Source: Nitzschia sp. pyKryTriq1
Taxonomy: Eukaryota > Bacillariophyta > Bacillariophyceae > Bacillariales > Bacillariaceae
Reading direction: 5' to 3'
Assembly (NCBI GenBank): GCA_956465555.1
Contig: OY101123.1
Span: 1,116,001-1,180,000 of the forward strand
Length of the DNA: 64,000 nucleotides
In this document: one piece after another, positions 57,732 to 64,000 of the stretch
Position numbering within the stretch: the first letter of the stretch is position 1
Layout: every line of letters starts with the position of its first letter
Notes under the pieces: model-generated
What the model was told of the DNA's origin: nothing
The model's database searches: none
What the model saw: only the letters and a program-made list of their open reading frames with translations
Made by a program: the position numbers and the translations under genes

Positions 57732-59285
57732 TTATTTGTTGGGGGTGGGTGGGTGCGGGAGGAGTTTTCTATCCCATTCACTGGACAACGCCTCGTAAGC
57801 GGCATAACTGAAACTTGTTGCTGGCATAACTTTCGCCAAGCAAGGAATCAATCCTCGGTAAAAGGCTCTCCATCCTCCATTCGCGTGAAGCCATCTCAAA
57901 ATGTTGCCGAATGACTCCCCGCTAGCTTGTGCTCGGGTTCGAATGACATTCAGAGGAAATGTAACAATGGTTGCAGTACCAGAGGATGCCATACCGCATC
58001 CCAGCAGTACCGGAACGCTGGTTTCTTTGTGTACACCTTCCAAATACGCACTCGCTTGATCCTTGAGCCAACTATTCAGCGTCAAATCCAAGGCAGCGTA
58101 GGGGATGATCCCTACGATACTAGGGGCCATTCCAGCATAAAAGGCTCGATATCCACCTTCACTTATGGTATTCCGAAAACAATCTACCATTCCAATTGGC
58201 TCCCCGCTGGTGCTCATGGACAAACGAGTCTTGATCACTTCGAATGGGTAAACTGTGATTTGTGAGAGCACGCCCGCCATTCCACCAGCGACGAACCGCT
58301 CTTGGACCGTCACATTCGATGGATCTTGGGCTAGTTGATTCTTAAACATATCGAACGAGAGCAGTTTTATCCCCACTTCCGGGGCAATCTTCAAACAATT
58401 TACGCCGTTTCCCATCCATAATTGACTATATCCACCATTTCGAGTCACAAGAGAAAGCGCTCGTCCCATACCCAGTTGCTCTGTGTTCGTCATAAGAACC
58501 ACCCGAATACGATCAAGAGGCGCTGTTAGCGTCCGACTCAGGGCTCCTGCGATCCCACCGCAACTCAATTTCTTGGCCGCGGCGTGTGCAAAGGAAATGT
58601 CATCGTTCACTTGAATATCGCGGGGTGTGGAGAATTGAGACTCTGCATCATCGCAAAAGGCTTCCGTGTACCATGAATCTAAAAAGTATCGAGGATTCAC
58701 GTCGGGCGCCAATAACAGATAGTCAACAAACTCGGAGTATTTCAAAGTATTTCCAAGTCGCTGCTGAATCTGCTTTATTTCAAGATCGGAGAGATGTACA
58801 CCTGATTTCTGAGCCGCAATGCGTAGGGTGCTCGAGGAAAACTTTCCCTTGTGTTTATGTCGCAGCATCCAATAGTAGGCATCGTGCAATGTCTCTTTTC
58901 GTCGTCGAACCAAGTCGACGAATTCTGGCAACCCCATTGATTGTTCCTCTTGGGACTGATTACTTTGTTGATGGGCTCCTGAAAGATACGTTAGTTGTGT
59001 AAGAGAAGTGCGTGATGTGGGGATCTTGCCGGCACGGAGAGCTTTGGAGACTTCATCCATCTCTAGTTTTCCATCGCCATCGGAATCCATCTGCTCAAAG
59101 AGTTCGACAATCTCAGCTTGGGTTGAAAGAATATCATCCTCAAGCTCCACTTGACGCTTTCGCCAATCACTGGGAACCTCTAGAGCTTCATCTTCCGTCT
59201 GCTGCAAAACAGATGGACGATATATCCGTCGCATCAGTTTCGGATTGCTGGTTGCTCGTCGCACCAAGATTCGTATCGCTTGCAT
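57732..59285 (-). CDS. Mitochondrial ATP-Mg/phosphate carrier-like (SCaMC/APC) with EF-hand
   Basis: An inner-membrane solute carrier of 517 residues from an ATG. The N-terminal regulatory part holds an EF-hand loop, DSDGDGKLEMDEV (about residue 66), and further helices that may form degenerate hands. The carrier half (about residues 240-510) has three mitochondrial-carrier repeats with their PxD/ExxR/K signatures: PLDRIRVVLM, PFEVIKTRLS and PLNVIRTRAQ, plus GGIAGALSRT, GGMAGVLSQ and GMASSGTATIV. This is the calcium-regulated SLC25A23/24/25-type arrangement, exchanging ATP-Mg or ADP for phosphate. Whether calcium regulation is kept depends on the single canonical EF-hand. Confidence 0.9.
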   Translation of the reverse strand: MQAIRILVRRATSNPKLMRRIYRPSVLQQTEDEALEVPSDWRKRQVELEDDILSTQAEIVELFEQMDSDGDGKLEMDEVSKALRAGKIPTSRTSLTQLTYLSGAHQQSNQSQEEQSMGLPEFVDLVRRRKETLHDAYYWMLRHKHKGKFSSSTLRIAAQKSGVHLSDLEIKQIQQRLGNTLKYSEFVDYLLLAPDVNPRYFLDSWYTEAFCDDAESQFSTPRDIQVNDDISFAHAAAKKLSCGGIAGALSRTLTAPLDRIRVVLMTNTEQLGMGRALSLVTRNGGYSQLWMGNGVNCLKIAPEVGIKLLSFDMFKNQLAQDPSNVTVQERFVAGGMAGVLSQITVYPFEVIKTRLSMSTSGEPIGMVDCFRNTISEGGYRAFYAGMAPSIVGIIPYAALDLTLNSWLKDQASAYLEGVHKETSVPVLLGCGMASSGTATIVTFPLNVIRTRAQASGESFGNILRWLHANGGWRAFYRGLIPCLAKVMPATSFSYAAYEALSSEWDRKLLPHPPTPNK

Positions 59286-59881
59286 TATTATTTATTTGAA
59301 TTGTTGTTTATCGATCTTACTGTAGGTAGTAGTAGGTCAGAATGTATGAGTAAGTCTGTGTAATATCATATTCTTTGCTCGCTTCTGATCAGTCCTGATT
59401 ATTTCGTATTGTATTGTTGTTCTTGACGGAAACGATTAATTACGACGACGGCTTCGGGTTGATTTGTCACCAGATGATTTGTCACGTTCCAACATCTTGA
59501 CTTGAAATTTGACTGTTTTGAGATCACATCGGTCACGCCCGGCGCGCTTCTGAGCGGGAGATGGCCAGGCAGGCAGCAAATGCGCAGTTTTCGCGCGTAC
59601 ACCGCACACTCCACGCGTCCGCTCGCCGCCCGCGAAAAAATAGCACAACAAGAAACAAGGCGACGTTTGGGTTGCTGAAGCGAGGGGCGAACGACGACGT
59701 TTGACGACGTGTATTTTGGAGTGTGTTTCGTCGGGAGCAACAACATATCATCAAGCCACAAGCCATTCTGACCGCTCATATCTTATGACCGCCCCTGTTA
59801 TTGTGGTTGTTGTTCCGATTAGCTCAATTGTGAGAGACTTTTTTGACTGTTGAGTGAGCGCAAAGTCTTATCAAATCAAAC
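59286..59881. other. Divergent intergenic region between carrier and GlyRS genes
   Basis: Open frames on the minus strand (59399-59779) are not supported by any motif. It must contain the two promoters. A GC-rich block at about 59535-59635 stands out. Confidence 0.5.
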
Positions 59882-62257
59882 ATGTCAGCCGAAGATATTA
59901 GCAAGTTGCAAGACGAACTGGACGCCTTGAACGCCCAGATCACCAAGCAGGGCTCGGCGGTGCGACAACTCAAGAAAGATGGTGCCGCTGCCGAGGCCAT
60001 CGACGAAGCTGTCAATGCATTGCAAGCCTTGAAGATTTCCGCCGTTGGTCTTACGGAGAAGCTGCAGGGAGACGAAGCGGAATTCAATCGCAAATCCTTC
60101 GACGACCTGGTCATCCGAAAAATGTTTGTAGTTCCCGCTTTTGAGATTCACGGTGGAGTCAAGGGACTTTTCGACTTGGGACCTCCTGCGACGGCCTTGA
60201 AGGTAAACAGTCTGTCAATGGTATCGTGAGTATTGCTTATTGTTTACAGTCGACTTAATCATTTCTTTTTGTTCTCAGGCTGCCATGGTTGACTTGTGGA
60301 GAAAACATTTTGTCCTCGCCGAGAACATGTTGGAAATGGAGTGCACCTGCTTGACCCCCGAAGTTGTCTTGAAAACAAGTGGCCACGTTGATCGTTTCAC
60401 GGATCTCATGGTTAAGGATACTGAAACTGGCGAGTGTTTCCGTGCTGACAAAATGCTGGAGGATGCTATTGATGACTTGCTGGAGAAAAATCCTACCATG
60501 CCGACGGAAGAACGAGAAAGTCACTTGCGAGCTCAACGACAAGCCGATGCCTACAGCCCTGAAGAGTTGGACAAACTGTTGCTCGAATATGGATGCAAAG
60601 CTTCGAATGGAGAACCTTACAGTCCCTCTTTTCCTTTCAATTTGATGTTTAAGACTTCGATCGGACCTGAAGGAACATCGGTGGGTTTCTTGCGACCAGA
60701 AACCGCCCAGGGTCTTTTCGTGAACTTCCGTCGATTGTTGGACATGAATGCCGGAAAAACACCCTTTGCTGCTGCCCAGATTGGTCTTGGATTTCGAAAT
60801 GGTGTGTTGCAACTCGAGTTTGCTACGGTGAAGCCCCGATTTTACATCATAAAATGTCTAACTTTTCACTTTCCTTTTTTCTTCGACAGAGATTGCTCCT
60901 CGCAGTGGTTTGCTTCGCGTCCGTGAATTCTACATGGGAGAAATCGAACATTTTGTCAATCCAAATGACAAGTCGCACCCAAACTTTTCTAGTGTGACCG
61001 ATAAGAAACTGGTCTTGTTCGGACGTGACGATCAATTGGGCTCTGGAAAGACCCAATCCATCGCCATCGGTGAAGCGGTCAAGTCTGGTTTGGTGAACAA
61101 TGAGACCTTGGGGTATTTCATGGCGCGAACTCAACTATACATGGAAAAGATCGGTATGGACCCGGAACGCCTGCGATTCCGACAGCATTTGGCCACGGAA
61201 ATGGCCCACTACGCTGCAGATTGTTGGGATTTGGAAATCAAGTCCAGTTATGGGTGGGTGGAATGTGTCGGTCATGCCGATAGAGCCTGTTATGATTTGG
61301 ATGTCCACGCCAAGGCGACCAAGACTCCCATGGTGGCTACGCAAAAATTTGATGAGCCCAAGGAAATTACGATCGCAAAGCTGAAATTGGACCGAAAGGC
61401 TTTGGGTATGGCCTTCAAGGGTGACGCGCGAACTGTCTCGAGTGCTTTGGAGACTCTGGCTGAAGATTGGAATGACTTTGAGCCCATCGCCACTGCTTTG
61501 GAGACTGAAGGAAAGGCCAACGTTGATGGATTTGAAGTCACAAAAGATATGATGACTTGGACGAAGCTTTCCAAGATGGTCCATGAGGTCAAATTTACTC
61601 CATCCGTTATTGAGCCGTCGTTTGGTATCGGGCGCATCCTTTACTCGCTACTCGAGCACTCTTTTTACGTTCGTGAATCGGATGAACAACGTTGCGTCAT
61701 GAGATTCAACCCTCAGGTCGCCCCCCAGAAATGTGCGGTTTTGCCCATTAGCAGCAGCCCCGAATGCAATGCTGTGGTACGTATCCTTTTTTCGTATTGT
61801 CGAACTGACGGATCGTAGCCCAAAAGTTTCCATGCCTAACTCTGAGTTTTTTCTTTGACAGGTTGACGAGATCGCGGCTCAGCTCATGGAAAGCGACCTT
61901 TCGACTCGTGTGGACAAGTCCTCGGCAGCGCTTGGTCGTCGATATGCCCGATCCGATGAGATTGGTGTTCCATTCGCCGTGACGGTCGATTTCGATACTC
62001 TGAAGGACGGCTCGGTGACTATTCGAGAACGTGATTCGATGGTTCAAGCTCGTTTGCCCAAGGATGATGTTACCCCCGTGATCTTTGGTATCGTTCACAA
62101 GAAGATGTCGTGGGAGGATGTGATCAAGAAGTATCCAGTGGTCCAAGTGGATGAAGGTGAAGGTAATGCGCCTCCTGCTGCAGTAGATACTGGTGCCAAG
62201 ACTGTAGTTGTCACTAACTCCCGTGGACGTTTCTCTCGGCCGAACCCAGCAAAATAA
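59882..62257 (+). CDS. Glycyl-tRNA synthetase, class II, with N-terminal WHEP domain (four exons)
   Basis: Exons 59882-60202, 60279-60801, 60890-61776 and 61862-62257, with introns of 76, 88 and 85 bp, each GT-AG, give 708 residues in frame. Residues about 5-55 form a WHEP-TRS domain ([25 protein letters not shown]), a helical hairpin typical of eukaryotic GlyRS. The catalytic core shows [54 protein letters not shown] (motif 2 region), [21 protein letters not shown] (completed by splicing) and [16 protein letters not shown]. The anticodon-binding domain ends PAK. This is the alpha2 eukaryotic-type enzyme; no targeting peptide is seen, though eukaryotic GlyRS often serves two compartments. Confidence 0.95.
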
Positions 62258-62451
62258 GAATACGGAGAAAGTACAAAAAGTTATAGCAATCGCCGAGCGC
62301 ATGGATACAAGATTGTCGAGGGATACGTCAAGATTTTATAGTAGGATATTAGCGAATTAGCCGAAACATGACTGAATCTCAGAAGGTATCATTTTTTGTT
62401 TGAAAGTTGTAATCGTACTCTGGGCAGCGGGATGGGAAGGGTGTCCATTCT
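62258..62451. other. Convergent 3' region
   Basis: Between the 3' ends of the GlyRS and GST genes. Nothing is recognised. Confidence 0.5.
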
Positions 62452-63294
62452 TTACGTGAAGGTTTCTGGTCGTTTCTTTTCCCATTCCTTGATCGCCTTT
62501 AATTCACCAAATGCTGCAACAGACTCAAATAGTCGTGGGCACTGCTCTGGTGGGTACGCCTGCTGGATGCGGTCAGATTCTCCGTCGAAAAAGCTTGGTA
62601 CTGCGCCTGTGACAACGGAAGCTGCTGGGGTGCCCAGCAAATGATAGACGGCAACATCAGCTAACGACGGATCTGGACCACCCATACACCATGGACTACC
62701 AGTGGTCCTTTCCTTCGTTGAAGATGAGACAGATATGGCCTTTTCGAGTCGCATACAATACTCTATCAGTGTATTTGGTGCGTTATCCCCCGTGTCGTCA
62801 TCGCCGCTCTCGCCCCTACTACACTCATCGGCACTCCTAGACGACCGCCCCGAGAACCAAGCCTCCTTGCCTCCCTTTTTTCTTTTCGTCCGGTACCAGT
62901 GCGATTTGATGTCTCTGCAGCTTTCATACAAGGCGTCGATCATTGCCTGTTCCAATGCATCACGGCCTACCATTCCGTGCTGTCCGGCCACAAATTTGGC
63001 AATGGAATGGGATTGGCCCAGATTCGCTACCAAGCGCGGCGTTCTCCTGGTATCGTCCAAATTTACAACTTGTAAGATAGGAAGAGATCCCATATTCAAA
63101 TCAAAGGCACCCGCATTGGCGTCTCGACGAAACTCGGGTCCGTACGAAAATCCTGTCGACGCCAGTGCCATGGGGTAACGCACATCTTCCCATTCGGCAC
63201 CGCTGGCTGCCAAAGTCAGCCGACACAATTCACCTGCCCCCCGGACATTGAAATAAACGAATCTATATAAGAACTTTGGGACTACGACCGACAT
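62452..63294 (-). CDS. Glutathione S-transferase-like protein with an internal charged insert
   Basis: The start is the ATG at 63294 (MSVVVPKFLYRF), since the longer frame begins with GTG; the result is 280 residues. The N-terminal thioredoxin-like domain shows LYRFVYFNVRGAGELCRLTLA (the sigma-class Y-F-x-x-R-G-R/A pattern with catalytic Tyr early), a GSLPILQV strand with cis-Pro, and the QSHSIAKFVAGQHGM glutathione-binding Ser motif (QS.AI..YLA). The C-terminal helical domain is interrupted by a Lys/Ser/Asp-rich insert (KRKKGGKEAWFSGRSSRS..., about residues 155-200), then ends with PWCMGGPDPSLADVAVYHLL. It probably conjugates glutathione or isomerises small molecules. The insert is unusual for the family. 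Confidence 0.85.
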   Translation of the reverse strand: MSVVVPKFLYRFVYFNVRGAGELCRLTLAASGAEWEDVRYPMALASTGFSYGPEFRRDANAGAFDLNMGSLPILQVVNLDDTRRTPRLVANLGQSHSIAKFVAGQHGMVGRDALEQAMIDALYESCRDIKSHWYRTKRKKGGKEAWFSGRSSRSADECSRGESGDDDTGDNAPNTLIEYCMRLEKAISVSSSTKERTTGSPWCMGGPDPSLADVAVYHLLGTPAASVVTGAVPSFFDGESDRIQQAYPPEQCPRLFESVAAFGELKAIKEWEKKRPETFT

Positions 63295-63590
63295 GATTTC
63301 GTTCGTCGTCGTCGTTGCGAATGATATAGTGAACTGGAAGTCAAACGATAACACACTTTCTTTGTTCGTCTCTGACTCTGACGCTACTGTAAAATAATGA
63401 ACATAGGTATCGCATATCTAAAACTCTCATTTTTCCGAGGGAAGAACTTGGCTACCCCCAACGAACGAAGGACAGACAAGAAGTCGAACGAACACCCAAA
63501 CCCGAAACCGATACCAAGAGAGACGACCGATGAACCTCATAAGATCATCGAGTCAACCTCGGTATCGCAAATCCCAACTTCGGAATTCTA
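63295..63590. other. Intergenic between the GST gene and a retroelement
   Basis: No gene is supported. A Pro/Glu/Thr-rich open frame (63397-63591) may be part of the neighbouring element. Confidence 0.45.
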
Positions 63591-64000
63591 GATTAATTAG
63601 CTTTAAAAGCAACTTTCAAACCATTCAATGGCGCAACCTAGTAACCCGATTCGGAGGGTCCCCGAACCCAGCGGCCTGGTGCACGATTTCGGAGATGGTG
63701 GTGACGGACCTGGCGAACGAGCTTCTGGTCGACGAGAGCTGGGACCCCAGCATCACATTCCCACCATCAAGGAAGGAGGTACCGCTACCGAAACGAAACG
63801 GGAGAGGAAAGTTTGTCGCGAAAGCAAGGGAGATGGCATACAGGATCCCAATGACTGTGCCAGCGAGGACAGACGACTTCGTGGACGACTTGATTAACGT
63901 CTGCATCGACGACGCAGCATGGATGGAAAGGGGTGGGAAATGCGTGCCGCTGGCGGTACACGTTACGAGCGGGCCTCATGCAGGAGACGACGAGCCGATC
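63591..64000 (+). mobile_element. Retrotransposon Pol fragment (reverse transcriptase region), cut by the window end
   Basis: The plus-strand frame that includes bases 63641-63643 stays open from about 63500 to the window end and reads VTRFGGSPNPAAWCTISEM, then DLANELLVDESWDP, then RTDDFVDDLINVCIDD and on. FVDD at about 63878-63889 has the form of the Y/F-x-D-D active-site motif of reverse transcriptases, and the preceding blocks resemble the palm region of stramenopile retroelements with 'FG..P.P..W...SE...DLANELL'. Other parts of the element lie to the right. No start, protease, integrase or LTR is in view, so the class is unknown. Confidence 0.75.

Noticed and set aside
59399-59779. 126-codon minus-strand frame between the carrier and GlyRS genes
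   Set aside because: No motif; it covers what must be a divergent promoter, and a second frame overlaps it.
1-64000. tRNA genes
   Set aside because: I looked for B-box-like GGTTCGA strings and paired stems and found no convincing cloverleaf; the only tRNA-like string (7255-7272) is a primer-binding site.

Overview
The window is nuclear DNA of a photosynthetic stramenopile, most likely a pennate diatom. The evidence is gene content plus architecture: dense genes on both strands, short GT-AG introns (66 to 111 bp in the models below), and proteins of types that I recognise from diatom genomes (a divergent cyclin, a large 'DVWVP'/GAF-type protein, LRR-receptor remnants, a paralogous kinase pair). 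The species cannot be named from sequence alone.

Layout. 0-6 kb: 3' end of a cyclophilin with a 14-nt microexon, an ankyrin-repeat protein and a GAF-type protein (minus strand, at least three exons). 6.4-7.5 kb: a complete small LTR retrotransposon with 217-bp LTRs, a 5-bp target duplication and a gag-like ORF only. 7.6-14 kb: a Golgi-type glycosyltransferase-like protein, two paralogous single-pass membrane proteins sharing a six-cysteine ectodomain, and a four-helix membrane protein. 14.2-15.6 kb: a 1.4-kb fold-back element with nearly identical ~650-bp arms. 16-38 kb: thymidine phosphorylase, a double Rdx (SelW-like, Cys form) protein, a CDPK-like kinase with DYG in place of DFG, a DUF4787-like protein, AUH-type hydratase, MsrA, dethiobiotin synthetase, a histidine phosphatase, a 2OG-oxygenase-like protein, a zinc-knuckle-like protein, a cytochrome P450 and an SMR-type transporter. 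37.5-42 kb: a PX-BAR sorting nexin, then a decayed stretch with a staphylococcal-nuclease-like relic and a tandemly duplicated LRR-receptor relic with a minisatellite. 43-64 kb: malic enzyme, the second kinase paralog, ribosomal protein uL30 (L7), an FkbM methyltransferase, a diatom-type cyclin, a second 2OG oxygenase, a MIF-like tautomerase, a UAS-domain protein lacking UBX, an EF-hand mitochondrial carrier, glycyl-tRNA synthetase with a WHEP domain, a GST, and a reverse-transcriptase fragment running off the right edge.

There is no operon-like organisation. Metabolic genes (malic enzyme, leucine degradation, biotin synthesis, thymidine salvage) lie as independent units. Intergenic DNA is full of short self-complementary strings based on GTAC, CCGG and CTAG (such as taccggta and ctactagtag) and of pyrimidine microsatellites, which are largely absent from coding regions. 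Many open frames begin with TTG or GTG; I moved starts to the first convincing ATG or to a splice acceptor and say so per gene.
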